From Eubacterium sp. MSJ-21 (GTDB taxonomy: Bacteria; Bacillota; Clostridia; Lachnospirales; Lachnospiraceae): DNA of 64,000 nt. The notes beneath the pieces were generated by a model. It had not been told where the DNA came from, did not search any database, and saw nothing but the letters and a program-made list of their open reading frames with translations. Shown one piece after another: positions 54,456-63,415 of this stretch. Position 1 is the first letter of the stretch; the number at the start of each line of letters is the position of its first letter. A program made the position numbers and the translations under genes. The DNA lies in contig NZ_JAHLPZ010000012.1 of NCBI RefSeq assembly GCF_018918185.1, positions 43,436-107,435 of the forward strand, given 5' to 3'.

Positions 54456-55546
54456 TTTGTATCTCCTTTCACACGAACCAGCCTGCGAATGAATTCCTGG
54501 TTCTCACTGTGGGAACGGATTCCAATGCGGAAGTATGTATCATCAAGTCCCTCAAAATCATTACACACACGAATCAGAACACCCACGTCAAGCATCCGCT
54601 CTTTCAAGTCCGGTTCATCGCGGAATAACAGAAAATTCCCATATCCATCATACACTTCTGTCACCAGCTCGCGCAGACGCGGTACGAGATATGCACGTTC
54701 CACCTGCAGATTCTCCCGCGTCTTCGCCAGATATTCCGTATCCGATAATGCCGCAATACCTGCCATCTGTGCCGGAATCGATGTGTTCCACGGCTGAAGC
54801 TTCGCACGAATCCTCGACTGCAGATCCGCATCGCCGCAGGCCAGATACCCAAGCCGGAGTCCCGCCATACAATAAATCTTTGTAAATGCCCGGAGTACTA
54901 ACAGCCGCGGATGCTCTGCCAGATACGGCAACATGCTATATGCCATTTCCTCCTCTAAAAACGGCAGGAAGCATTCATCCACGCAGACATACGCCTGCAG
55001 CGCTTCCGCCTTCGCAAGCACACGCAGAATCTGTTCCCGCGTAAACAATGTTCCGGTCGGATTGTTCGGATTACACAGAAATACAAGGCGGATGGAATCG
55101 TCCATTTTTGCAAGCAGACGCTGAATTACAGTTTCAGAATCAAACTGCAGCTTATCCTGTCCTTCCATATCAGCAGCGCGTCCATCCGCATCTTCGCATC
55201 CTGCATAACTCATCTCCCCGCCGCCCGCAGCGACAGCTTCCGCATACCCGGTAAAGGTCGGTGCAATCGTGAGTGCCTTCCCGGGGATTGTCTGTCCAAG
55301 TGCATACAGAAGCTCCGCTGCGCCATTTCCCGGAATAATCCGGTCTGCCGGTATCTGCTTCGCTTTCGCAATCGCATGACACAACTGTTCCGCCTTGTAA
55401 TCGGGATATCTGCCAGTCAATACAACGCCCTCATGCGCCGCCTGAATACTTGCAAGCGGCATACCAAGCGGATTGACATTGATAGAAAAATCATATTCGA
55501 TTGGATTTCGGTAGACATCTCCACCGTGGGTATAGTTATATTCCAT
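54437..55546 (-). CDS. cobD: Threonine-phosphate decarboxylase / aminotransferase-like CobD
   Basis: 369 residues, PLP fold type I. N-terminus HGGDVYRNPIEYDFSINVNPLG is the CobD signature; PLP Lys in RAFTKIYCMAGLRLGYL; FLCNPNNPTGTLF present. Makes (R)-1-amino-2-propanol phosphate for the cobalamin lower-loop linker. GAGG before the ATG. First gene of cobD-cbiP-cobO; no cobalamin riboswitch is visible in the 120 nt upstream. Confidence 0.9.
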   Translation of the reverse strand: MEYNYTHGGDVYRNPIEYDFSINVNPLGMPLASIQAAHEGVVLTGRYPDYKAEQLCHAIAKAKQIPADRIIPGNGAAELLYALGQTIPGKALTIAPTFTGYAEAVAAGGGEMSYAGCEDADGRAADMEGQDKLQFDSETVIQRLLAKMDDSIRLVFLCNPNNPTGTLFTREQILRVLAKAEALQAYVCVDECFLPFLEEEMAYSMLPYLAEHPRLLVLRAFTKIYCMAGLRLGYLACGDADLQSRIRAKLQPWNTSIPAQMAGIAALSDTEYLAKTRENLQVERAYLVPRLRELVTEVYDGYGNFLLFRDEPDLKERMLDVGVLIRVCNDFEGLDDTYFRIGIRSHSENQEFIRRLVRVKGDTKWQNQS

Positions 55547-55668
55547 GTTTTATTCCTCGCATTTTTTAAAACGGATTATTGCTTCACATATCTTTGATTC
55601 TTACTATCCGGTTTATCCGGTAACGTCATTCTGATAACTCCATCTTACTTATTATCTTGCTTATTATC

Positions 55669-56358
55669 TTATGCAGCTTTTTTCTTTTTCTCTCTTCTTA
55701 TAAAGAGGAACGCACACAAGCCTGCAAAGGCAATCGTCACAACGACAAGCACCGGAATCACCGGAATCGGACAGACGCTTGCGCAAACAAGCCTCAGCCC
55801 TTGATACAATGTGTATACACCGAAGATAGCGAAGATTGCAAATGCAAGCATGCTAAGCAGCCCGTCCGGCGTCTTGCTCTTCAGCAGGTATCCGATCAGC
55901 ATACCAAGCATATCCGCAGCGAACAGTCCGAGCGAGCAGCCAATCCACACAACCAGCGCTGCACGCATACCTTCATTTGCACCAAATGTGATCGCGGTAA
56001 GCTGTGTCTTATCACCAAGCTCTGCTACAAAAAATGTACAAAATACCGCAAGCGGCGCAAACTTGATCTTCGTCTTACCGCCTTCTTCCTCTTCTTCATC
56101 GTCACCGGCCATCGTCGATGCGGCGAAATAAAGGAATGCGAGTGCTGCGATCATCTTGATCACCCATTCCGGCACAAACTCGCTGACAAGTCCGCCTGCC
56201 AGAACCGCAAGTCCGTTCAGCACAAGAATCGCAACACCGGTACCGAGTATAATGTCCCTTAATTTGTATTTCGAAGTAAGCGCGATCAGCATAAGCTGGG
56301 TTTTATCGCCCATCTCTGCTATAAACTCCGTGAAAAACACTTTGAAGAATAATATCAT
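55669..56358 (-). CDS. TMEM165/GDT1-family (UPF0016) cation exporter
   Basis: 229 residues, six helices in two repeats, each with the metal motif: EFIAEMGDKTQLMLIAL near residue 12 and VAELGDKTQLTAITFGA near 130. Bacterial members export Mn2+ or exchange Ca2+/Mn2+ for H+. GGGGAG site, 16 nt after the CaCA gene, so the pair likely works on divalent cations. Confidence 0.92.
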   Translation of the reverse strand: MILFFKVFFTEFIAEMGDKTQLMLIALTSKYKLRDIILGTGVAILVLNGLAVLAGGLVSEFVPEWVIKMIAALAFLYFAASTMAGDDEEEEEGGKTKIKFAPLAVFCTFFVAELGDKTQLTAITFGANEGMRAALVVWIGCSLGLFAADMLGMLIGYLLKSKTPDGLLSMLAFAIFAIFGVYTLYQGLRLVCASVCPIPVIPVLVVVTIAFAGLCAFLFIRREKKKKAA

Positions 56359-56374
56359 TTGTCCGAGCTCCCCT

Positions 56375-57376
56375 TTATCTTACTATGATGTAAACCGCAT
56401 ATGCCGCGTAAAGCGCAACCATACACAGTCCTTCCGCTCTTCCGATTTTCTTCTTCGTTCCTGCAAAGATCCATGCACATATAGTAAATACGATCAGTAC
56501 ACACAGGTCAATGATATTTTCTGTGATAATGCTGATTGGACTGATCGCCGATGCTATACCAAGCACCATCAATATATTAAATATATTGGAACCGATTGCA
56601 TTTCCAAGTGCCATATCCACTTCATTCTTTCTGGCTGCTACGATGGATGTAACAAGCTCCGGAAGCGATGTTCCGATTGAAACGATTGTAAGCCCAATCA
56701 GTGTCTGGCTCATACCGAGATCGCTTGCGATTCTGGATGCGGCATCAACCGTCACATCTCCGCCGACAGCAATTGCGATTGCGCCGCCAATGATAAACAG
56801 GATGCTCATAGGAACAGACACAAGCTTGATCTCCTCGTCCGATCCACCTTCGATCTCGACCTTCTTACCTTCCTTACTTGCCTTCATCGCAGTCCGGACC
56901 ATGTAGATAATGTAACATGCAAAAAGCACTATAAATATCACACCGTCCAGATGTCCAAGCGTCATACCGGTCTTGTCGCCAAGTCCGACAATTCCAAGAA
57001 GCATCAGAAGTCCGGCACAAATAAGGGATAACGGGATATCTCTTCGGATTGTTTCCCTTGCAACATTCACCGTTGCCAATATCGCGCACACGCCAATGAC
57101 GACCATCAGATTAAAGATATTGGAACCGACAACATTGCTGACTGCAAGCTCATTGTTGCCTGCAAGGGAAGCAGACACACTGACTGCGGTTTCCGGAAGG
57201 GATGTCCCCATCGCAACGATGGTAAGTCCGATAATGATCGACGGCACATGCAGCCGCTTCGCCACGCTGGAACTTCCCTCCACAAAGAAGTCCGCGCCCT
57301 TGATAAGCAGTACAAAGCCTATCACAAGGAATACAAGCACAAGGGCAAATGGGGCATTGTTAATGATTTTTTCCAT
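56375..57376 (-). CDS. CaCA-family sodium/calcium-type antiporter (YrbG-like)
   Basis: 333 residues, ten helices in two inverted repeats, each with the alpha-repeat: AMGTSLPETAVSVSASLAGNNELAVSNVVGSNIFNL and SIGTSLPELVTSIVAARKNEVDMALGNAIGSNIFNI. Exports Ca2+ (or other divalent ions) against Na+ or H+. AGGAGG site. First gene of the pair with the GDT1 protein. Confidence 0.94.
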   Translation of the reverse strand: MEKIINNAPFALVLVFLVIGFVLLIKGADFFVEGSSSVAKRLHVPSIIIGLTIVAMGTSLPETAVSVSASLAGNNELAVSNVVGSNIFNLMVVIGVCAILATVNVARETIRRDIPLSLICAGLLMLLGIVGLGDKTGMTLGHLDGVIFIVLFACYIIYMVRTAMKASKEGKKVEIEGGSDEEIKLVSVPMSILFIIGGAIAIAVGGDVTVDAASRIASDLGMSQTLIGLTIVSIGTSLPELVTSIVAARKNEVDMALGNAIGSNIFNILMVLGIASAISPISIITENIIDLCVLIVFTICAWIFAGTKKKIGRAEGLCMVALYAAYAVYIIVR

Positions 57377-57421
57377 GGTTTCCTCCTTTTCTCGTTCAAA
57401 GCTTCCGTCAGCCGAAATCCT

Positions 57422-57520
57422 GCTATCATAAGTATGGATAGCTTAAAAAAAGACTCATGTATATCAATCAGCTGCCTGTGTAGATTATTGCACAGACGGT
57501 TAATCAATATACATGAGTCT
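57422..57520 (-). terminator. Long terminator hairpin and second hairpin before the antiporter operon
   Basis: Arms AGACTCATGTATAT (57451-57464) and ATATACATGAGTCT (57507-57520) with an inner CTGTG / CACAG stem, followed on the minus strand by a run of T. A smaller hairpin GCTATC / GATAGC lies at 57422-57442. It lies 175 nt beyond the kinase stop and 75 nt before the antiporter start, so it either ends the kinase transcript or controls the antiporter. The rest of the gap 57521-57694 shows nothing clear. Confidence 0.6.
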
Positions 57521-57694
57521 CATTATTTAAGATTTGCCAGATTATACTCTCAACTTATAATCAGAATGTTGACAAACCACACTTTCGCGCTAACTACTCC
57601 CTCATGGACTGTTCAATTATCTGATAAATTTTATCAAATATAGCGGCGTGTGTCAACACGGGAATCCGAAAGAATTGCTTCGCATAACTGAAAA

Positions 57695-58843
57695 TCACTG
57701 CGTAAACATCACCTCAAAAACCGTTCCTCCTGACGGGTTTGATCGGACAGTAATGCTTCCGTCATGTACTCTCACGATTTCATGAACGAGTGCAAGTCCG
57801 AGTCCGACGCCGCCAAGTGCGCGGCTTCTGGATTTATCCACACGAAAGAATGGCTCAAAGACACGCTCCCGAAGTTCCTCCGGGATTCCGTTCCCCGAAT
57901 CGGCTACCGACAGGCAAACGTGCTTTTCCTTCCGGGATGCCCTTACGGTGACCTGTCCGCCCGGATGATTATATTTGATAGCATTCTCAACAAGATTATA
58001 TACCAGCCTGTAGATAAGAATATCGCTTCCGACTATCGTTATATCCTCACAGTTCCCGGTCAGTTCTACATCCTTCTCCCTGGCAAGCGGTTCTAAGTCT
58101 GCCAATACCTCATCCACAAGCGCATCGACCATGATCGTCTCATCCCGGCTCACGGTCTGAAGCTCACTCATATCGAGCAGCGTCTTCACCATCTTGCTGA
58201 GTCTGTCGTTTTGTTCCGTAACCATCTTGATCGTCTGTACGGTTTCGGCATCGCTGCCCGGATGCTGCCCGGAATTATAGGAATCAAGCTGCACCTGCAT
58301 TAAAGCTAACGGCGTTCTCAGCTCGTGTGCTGCATTCGCGGTAAATTGTCTCTGTACCTCAAATGCATCTGAGAGGCGTCCGAGCATCTTGTTGTAGGAG
58401 ACGCTCAGCTGGTTCAGTTCTTTCACCTTGTTTTCTTCGAGTTTTGAATCAGCCAGATTCTGCGCCTGCACCTCTTCGATTTTATCCGAAAACTCACGAA
58501 TCGGCCGGAGCGCATGCCCACTTATAAAATAAGTCGCCACTCCGCCAAGCAGCGCCAGCACCGCCGAGATTATCAGACTGTTTTTCCTGTAGTCGGTCTT
58601 GTTATTATATACCTGAACGGAAAAATCATTCGCAAACGCATCCCAATTATCTTCCGGAATACTGATATAGATTTCATCCGTATCATCCGCCTTCTCATCT
58701 CCCCTGGCATCAACAGTCTCCTTCAGGGAGTCAATATAATACACACCGTTTTTATAGACAAGCATAGTCAGACAGCCACATATAACCGCGATATATAAGG
58801 TAATTATACAGGTCAGTCTCCACTGCAGTGACATTTTTTTCAT
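57695..58843 (-). CDS. Sensor histidine kinase
   Basis: 382 residues. Two membrane helices (~10-30 and ~88-108) around a ~60-residue outer loop, HAMP-like linker, H-box NAAHELRTPLALMQ, N-box LVYNLVENAIKYNH, G1 VADSGNGIP, G2 GVGLGLALVHEIV. Complete and probably active. It overlaps the response regulator gene by 4 nt (ATGA), so they form one unit. Confidence 0.94.
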   Translation of the reverse strand: MKKMSLQWRLTCIITLYIAVICGCLTMLVYKNGVYYIDSLKETVDARGDEKADDTDEIYISIPEDNWDAFANDFSVQVYNNKTDYRKNSLIISAVLALLGGVATYFISGHALRPIREFSDKIEEVQAQNLADSKLEENKVKELNQLSVSYNKMLGRLSDAFEVQRQFTANAAHELRTPLALMQVQLDSYNSGQHPGSDAETVQTIKMVTEQNDRLSKMVKTLLDMSELQTVSRDETIMVDALVDEVLADLEPLAREKDVELTGNCEDITIVGSDILIYRLVYNLVENAIKYNHPGGQVTVRASRKEKHVCLSVADSGNGIPEELRERVFEPFFRVDKSRSRALGGVGLGLALVHEIVRVHDGSITVRSNPSGGTVFEVMFTQ

Positions 58844-59520
58844 TGATCGGACTCCTCTCGTATTTTATATCCCTCGCCCACCTTGTTCAGGATCGGATCA
58901 TATCCAAGCACCGCCTTGAGCTTTCTCCGAAGTGAAGACATATGTACCCGGATGGCTCCGCTGAAGCTGTCCACAGATGCATCCCAGACATGCTCCATCA
59001 GTTCCTCCTGGCTCACAGGTCTGCCCAGGTTGAGCAGCAGATATTCCAAAATTCCATTTTCTTTTCTTGTTAGAGGAACGATCTGCCCTTTGGCGTATGC
59101 TTCGCGCCGGATCGTATCGAACTTTATCCCGCCACATTCCAGGCACACATCCTTCTGCACAAATTTCCTTCTTGTCAGACTTCTGATACGTGCCTCAAGT
59201 TCCTGCAGATGAAACGGTTTTTCCATATAGTCATTTGCCCCCGCATCCAGCCCTTCAACCTTATCCGCGATCTGTCCTCTGGCGGATAATATAAGCACTT
59301 TCGTCTCCTCGTTGCTCTGTCTTAGTTCGCGTAGAATCTCCATCCCATCCATACCGGGCAGGTTCAGATCCAGCACGATCAGATCATAATTCTCTGCCAG
59401 GATGCATTCAAGCGCCGTTTCTCCATCATAACAGGTATCCACCTCATACCCGGCATCATACAGGCTTTTCGCAACTGTATCGCATAGTTGTTTCTCATCT
59501 TCCACTATTAATAATCTCAA
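58840..59520 (-). CDS. OmpR-type response regulator
   Basis: 226 residues from a TTG at 59520, chosen because GGGAG lies 7 nt before it and the protein then begins MRLLIVEDE. Receiver domain with EDE acidic pocket, phospho-Asp in LIVLDLNLPGMDG, Thr/Ser and Lys (MEKPF); winged helix domain at ~125-222. Divergent from the CxxC/polyferredoxin/TlpA operon, which is a likely target. Confidence 0.93.
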   Translation of the reverse strand: MRLLIVEDEKQLCDTVAKSLYDAGYEVDTCYDGETALECILAENYDLIVLDLNLPGMDGMEILRELRQSNEETKVLILSARGQIADKVEGLDAGANDYMEKPFHLQELEARIRSLTRRKFVQKDVCLECGGIKFDTIRREAYAKGQIVPLTRKENGILEYLLLNLGRPVSQEELMEHVWDASVDSFSGAIRVHMSSLRRKLKAVLGYDPILNKVGEGYKIREESDQ

Positions 59521-59621
59521 AATATTTCTCCCATTTCTTAACAATAATTTTACAACTGCTATTGTATAATACCGAAGTCAGCTGGTCAACAAATACAACA
59601 AACGAAAGGAGCAATCATATC

Positions 59622-59762
59622 TTGAAGCGCAGAAAAATATCCCAAATTGTTTTGCTCATCACAGGTATCGCCATGATCAGCTATGGTGCAGTCAGAGGAG
59701 AAGCTGCTACCGTGCTGGGCAAAGCTATAAAATTATGTCTGGAGTGTGTCGGAATTGGATAA
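59622..59762 (+). CDS. CD1871A-type small CxxC protein
   Basis: 46 residues from a TTG with GGAG upstream. One membrane helix (ISQIVLLITGIAMISYGAVRG) and C-terminal CLECVGIG with a CxxC pair, the pattern of CD1871A-family peptides found beside polyferredoxin and thioredoxin-like genes in Clostridia. It overlaps the next gene by 17 nt. Confidence 0.75.
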   Translation: MKRRKISQIVLLITGIAMISYGAVRGEAATVLGKAIKLCLECVGIG

Positions 59763-60669
59763 GAAAAAGAAATCACTATCACAAAAAACTGCCCGGATAC
59801 GCGGATGGATACAGGCAGCCGCCACGCTGCTTACCAATATCCATATTCCTAATCTGTTTAAGGGCAAAATATACCAGGGCAAAGCAAAAACCGTCTGTGT
59901 GCCGGGATTAAACTGCTATTCCTGTCCCGCCGCAACAGGTGCCTGCCCGATCGGCGCCTTTCAGGCAGTGGTCGGATCGTCCAAATTTAAATTTACCTAT
60001 TACATAACCGGGTTTTTTATTCTGCTCGGTGTGTTACTCGGAAGATTCATATGCGGGTTCCTGTGTCCGTTTGGATGGTTTCAGGATTTACTTCATAAAA
60101 TCCCCGGGAAGAAATTCTCCACAGCCAGACTGAAACCGCTGAGATACCTCAAATATATCATCCTCGTTGTTTTCGTTATACTTCTGCCGATGCTTATGAC
60201 GAACTCAATCGGAATGGGTGACCCATTCTTCTGCAAGTATATTTGTCCGCAAGGTGTCTTAGAGGGAGCCATCCCGCTGTCGATCGGGAACCCGGCTATA
60301 CGATCTGCATTGGGAAAGCTGTTTTCCTTTAAATGCCTGATCTTAATTACAGTTATAGTGCTGAGTATTTTGTTCTACAGGCCCTTCTGTAAATGGATCT
60401 GTCCGCTTGGGGCAATCTACTCCCTGTTTAACAAGGTGAGCCTTCTAAGTATCCGGGTGGATGGAAGTAAATGTGTGGGCTGTAATCAATGTGTGAAGGC
60501 ATGTAAAATGGATGTTGACGTGTGCAAGACACCAAACCATCCGGAATGCATCCGGTGCGGTGCCTGCATAAAGGCTTGTCCGAAAGACGCAATCCATTAC
60601 CAGTTTCTAAACGGATCCTGTCAGCAAAAGGAGGACAGCAGGAAGCCGCAATCAACCGATAACCATTAA
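59746..60669 (+). CDS. 4Fe-4S binding membrane polyferredoxin (NapH/YccM-like)
   Basis: About 307 residues from a GTG at 59746 within the previous gene. Four or five helices; membrane-face cysteine motifs CYSCPAATGACP, CGFLCPFGW, CKYICPQG, CKWICPLG, then two ferredoxin motifs CVGCNQCVKACKMD and CIRCGACIKACPKD. Passes electrons to or from the outer side, likely to the TlpA-like lipoprotein encoded next. Confidence 0.92.
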   Translation: MSELDKKKKSLSQKTARIRGWIQAAATLLTNIHIPNLFKGKIYQGKAKTVCVPGLNCYSCPAATGACPIGAFQAVVGSSKFKFTYYITGFFILLGVLLGRFICGFLCPFGWFQDLLHKIPGKKFSTARLKPLRYLKYIILVVFVILLPMLMTNSIGMGDPFFCKYICPQGVLEGAIPLSIGNPAIRSALGKLFSFKCLILITVIVLSILFYRPFCKWICPLGAIYSLFNKVSLLSIRVDGSKCVGCNQCVKACKMDVDVCKTPNHPECIRCGACIKACPKDAIHYQFLNGSCQQKEDSRKPQSTDNH

Positions 60670-60700
60670 ATTTTTAATATAATTCAAAGGAGCAATAATC

Positions 60701-61609
60701 ATGAAAACGAAAAAAACTTTTATCCCTATTGTAACACTCTGTGCAGCATTATTCCTTACGGCTTGCACCGGAAAGGACGCTGCAACCACGGAAAAAACAC
60801 AGGATTCCCAGACTGAAGCCAGTACAGAAGCCTCAGGAGATTCCAGCACAACACTGGATGATTTATACCAGCAGGAAAACCAGATCTTCGCCGATCATAA
60901 GGATGTATGGGACAAAGCGTTCGGCATGATGAACAAAAGCACTGCCGATCCAAGCGGAAATTATGCAGATTTTCTGGCCGGCACCGTTGAATCAAACAAG
61001 GATGCTTTTACAGAAGACGAATTGAACACACTCACGGCTGATATTGAGACTATACGGAAGATTGAAGAACAGATCGCCGAAATCGAGAAGAAAGACACAA
61101 CCTCTGAGAGTGCTGATGCAAACGACAATTCCGGATCCACATCTCCGTTTCGCAATTTCTCCGGTCAGGATTATGACGGTAATACGGTTGATGAAAGCCT
61201 GTTTTCCGGAAATGCAGTCACGGTCATCAATTTCTGGTTTACCGGCTGTAAACCTTGCGTTGCAGAGTTATCCAAACTTAATGAATTAAACGATGCCATC
61301 AAGTCCATGGGTGGCGAAGTAGTCGGCATCAACACAGAAACCTTCGACGGAAATGAAACTGCGATCAAAGAAGCCGCAGCAGTACTTGAAAGCCAGGGTG
61401 CCAAATACCGCAATCTCTCCATCGACGCATCTTCCGATGCAGGAAAATACGCTTCCGATATTATGGCATTTCCTACAACCATACTCGTTGACAGAAACGG
61501 TAATATTGTCGGAGATCCGATGCTTGGAGGAATTGATAACCAGGACAACTATGATACTCTGATGAAGCAGATCCAATCTGTAATTGATGCAGATAGCGCA
61601 AATAAATAA
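60701..61609 (+). CDS. TlpA/ResA-like thioredoxin-fold lipoprotein
   Basis: 302 residues. Lipobox LTAC near residue 22, Thr/Glu/Ser-rich linker, helical segment, then a thioredoxin-like domain from ~150 with WFTGCKPCVAELSKL (CxxC active site) and cis-Pro region AFPTTILVDRNG. AAAGGAG site. Works as an extracytoplasmic thiol-disulfide oxidoreductase; the polyferredoxin and CxxC peptide upstream are the likely electron route. Confidence 0.93.
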   Translation: MKTKKTFIPIVTLCAALFLTACTGKDAATTEKTQDSQTEASTEASGDSSTTLDDLYQQENQIFADHKDVWDKAFGMMNKSTADPSGNYADFLAGTVESNKDAFTEDELNTLTADIETIRKIEEQIAEIEKKDTTSESADANDNSGSTSPFRNFSGQDYDGNTVDESLFSGNAVTVINFWFTGCKPCVAELSKLNELNDAIKSMGGEVVGINTETFDGNETAIKEAAAVLESQGAKYRNLSIDASSDAGKYASDIMAFPTTILVDRNGNIVGDPMLGGIDNQDNYDTLMKQIQSVIDADSANK

Positions 61610-61612
61610 TTG

Positions 61613-61660
61613 AATCAGGGACAGGCTGAAAGACAATTGTTTTCCAGCCTGTCCCTGATT
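61613..61660. terminator. Bidirectional terminator, 16-bp perfect stem
   Basis: AATCAGGGACAGGCTG (61613-61628) and its reverse complement (61645-61660). Ends the TlpA operon on + and the 30-codon peptide transcript on the minus strand; T-rich sequence on both sides. Confidence 0.75.
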
Positions 61661-61752
61661 TACTTTATATCTCTTTGTTCTTTTTCCTCTAATTCTCCGG
61701 CTGAAATTTGAGATTCAGAACTATTGTCTATTATTTCTTCTGTTTTCAACAT
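61660..61752 (-). CDS. 30-residue acidic peptide under a MerR-type promoter
   Basis: Short ORF with GGAGG 9 nt before the ATG at 61752. Product: Glu/Ser-rich, soluble (MLKTEEIIDNSSESQISAGE...), no Cys, no membrane segment. Directly downstream of a well-formed MerR-type promoter and ended by the 61613-61660 terminator. It appears to be the only target of the divergent MerR gene. Function unknown. Confidence 0.55.
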   Translation of the reverse strand: MLKTEEIIDNSSESQISAGELEEKEQRDIK

Positions 61753-61815
61753 ATTTATCATCCTCCATATGCAAAATTTCTTGTAAATACACTAACAATC
61801 GTATATGATATAAAT

Positions 61816-61846
61816 ATCATACAACCTAAAGTTGGCTTTAGGTCAA
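61816..61846 (-). promoter_or_regulatory. MerR-type operator-promoter
   Basis: On the minus strand TTGACC, a 19-nt spacer, TATGAT. The perfect dyad ACCTAAAG / CTTTAGGT (61824-61843) fills the spacer. The over-long 19-nt spacer with a centred dyad is the hallmark of promoters activated by MerR proteins. Confidence 0.8.
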
Positions 61847-61871
61847 GCATAATTTTGAAAGAAGGTTTATT

Positions 61872-62309
61872 ATGTATACAATCGGTCAGGTCTCTGCAAT
61901 GTTTAATCTCCCTGTTTCTACTTTAAGATATTATGACAAGGAAGGTTTTTTCCCTAATCTGGAACGCAAGGGAAATATCCGTTATTTCAGCGATAATGAA
62001 TTGGAGGCTCTTCGAGTTATTGAATGCCTGAAGAAATCCGGTCTTGAGATCAAAGATATAAAACAATTTTTTATCTGGGTATCGGAAGGCAGCTCCAGCT
62101 ATGCAAAAAGGAAAGAATTATTTGAAGCCAGAAAATCAGCTGTTGAAACCGAAATCCTGGAACTTCAAAAAACTCTCTCCCTCTTAAAATTCAAGTGCTG
62201 GTATTACGAAACAGCATTGGAAAATGGTAACGAAGATACTATAAATGCCATGTTACCTGACAAGCTTCCTAAGAATATACAAAAACTATATGACAAAGGA
62301 CATGCATGA
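61872..62309 (+). CDS. MerR-family transcriptional regulator
   Basis: 145 residues. N-terminal winged helix TIGQVSAMFNLPVSTLRYYDKEGFFP and NIRYFSDNELEALRVIECLKKSGLEIKDI, then a dimerising coiled coil (~85-118). Effector region short, no Cys pair typical of metal sensors, so the signal is unknown. Divergent from the 30-codon peptide, with the operator between them. Confidence 0.93.
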   Translation: MYTIGQVSAMFNLPVSTLRYYDKEGFFPNLERKGNIRYFSDNELEALRVIECLKKSGLEIKDIKQFFIWVSEGSSSYAKRKELFEARKSAVETEILELQKTLSLLKFKCWYYETALENGNEDTINAMLPDKLPKNIQKLYDKGHA

Positions 62310-62365
62310 TTTTTGTTTTCTCACCAGACTGGAAGTTATTTATTCATAATAATGGGGCACAATCC

Positions 62366-62824
62366 TTACAATTCCATCGTCATACATGAATCTGATGCCT
62401 GAAACCCTAATACTTCATACAAAGGTCTTCCCATCTTTGTTGCATCCAGACTTATCTCTGTCACACCATTTTCCTTTGCCTCTTCAATCAGAATCTCAAC
62501 CATCTTCTTAGAGATTCCCCTTCTTCTATGATCTGCACGGGTATAGACGTTCATCAAATGCGCCCGATTGCCTGTCGGGTGCGAGAATGTCGGCATAATC
62601 CATATATAGGATAGGCTTGCACAGCCTACGGGAGTTTGCCCATCAAGTGCAATAATCGTTGTCTGCTCACCTGACTCAAAATACCGCCTGCTCTCAGAGA
62701 TAAATTTCTCATCATATTCATACTCACCGGACAGATCATTTACCTCTCTAAGCATTTCAAGTCTCAGCTTCATGAGGATTTCCATATCATCTTTTGTAGT
62801 CTTTCTGTATAAAATCTCGTTCAT
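62366..62824 (-). CDS. GNAT-family acetyltransferase
   Basis: 152 residues. GNAT motifs: N-terminal YRKTTKDDMEILMKLRLEML, motif A with acetyl-CoA loop MNVYTRADHRRRGISKKMVEILI, and ISLDATKMGRPLYEVLGF at the end. GGGAG before the ATG. Acceptor unknown. Confidence 0.92.
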   Translation of the reverse strand: MNEILYRKTTKDDMEILMKLRLEMLREVNDLSGEYEYDEKFISESRRYFESGEQTTIIALDGQTPVGCASLSYIWIMPTFSHPTGNRAHLMNVYTRADHRRRGISKKMVEILIEEAKENGVTEISLDATKMGRPLYEVLGFQASDSCMTMEL

Positions 62825-62827
62825 TTC

Positions 62828-62896
62828 CTACTCCCTTAACAATCTATCGAGCAACATCTGCCCACAGTCAGTCGTTTTGTATTCTCCAAGTTTCAT
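62828..62896 (-). CDS. Possible 22-codon leader ORF before the GNAT gene
   Basis: ATG at 62896 after AGGAT; product MKLGEYKTTDCGQMLLDRLL plus two residues. The stop lies within the ribosome site of the GNAT gene, so it could couple translation, or be chance or a gene remnant. Confidence 0.25.
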   Translation of the reverse strand: MKLGEYKTTDCGQMLLDRLLRE

Positions 62897-62928
62897 GTTT
62901 TATCCTCATAAACTGGAAGTTGCAAATA

Positions 62929-63396
62929 TCATTTTACATTTTTATATGAAATCATAATATGACTTGGTGCAAATAATACTGATGCAATAATCAATAGCAC
63001 TGACCTACTCATAATCCCACTAAATAAGAACAACATTGAAGGGATAATAGAAAGTGCTAATGCTCTGAAAACGCTGTTTTTCTTAAAACATACAATCCAA
63101 ATAGCACAATAAAGCATTACCAATATGGTATCTACAATCAGATATAGTGCAAATGCTTCGTCAGACCACCACCCGAACCAAGTTCCCGGAATATTGATTA
63201 TCATAAATCCGAAACAACCCAATCTCCCTACTTGTTCTGTGACCTCAACATATTTATTGTTCCACTTATTATCAAATCCATCTTTGCACTTAATCGCAAA
63301 TACAACATTGGGTATCATAATGACTGCAATAAAAATCAGCCCAAAAACATTAAACCATTCCATATTATCTACCATCACAAACTTCGATTTTCTCAA
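62929..63396 (-). CDS. Multi-span membrane protein, unknown function
   Basis: 155 residues (inner Met alternatives exist, e.g. MEWFNVFG). Four or five hydrophobic segments, with GRLGCFGFMIINIPGTWFGWWSDEAFALYLIVDTILVMLY in the centre. No family assigned. It lies 19 nt downstream of a DUF3784-like gene; both may form a small membrane unit. Confidence 0.65.
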   Translation of the reverse strand: MRKSKFVMVDNMEWFNVFGLIFIAVIMIPNVVFAIKCKDGFDNKWNNKYVEVTEQVGRLGCFGFMIINIPGTWFGWWSDEAFALYLIVDTILVMLYCAIWIVCFKKNSVFRALALSIIPSMLFLFSGIMSRSVLLIIASVLFAPSHIMISYKNVK

Positions 63397-63415
63397 TTCT
63401 CCAAACTTGAAGTTA

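Noticed and set aside
55547..55668. Cobalamin riboswitch before cobD
   Set aside because: The 120-nt gap is too short and lacks a B12 box; it holds only a CTTATTATCTTG direct repeat.
57377..57694. yybP-ykoY manganese riboswitch before the antiporter/GDT1 pair
   Set aside because: Function of the genes would fit, but the conserved core sequences are not visible; only terminator-like hairpins are.
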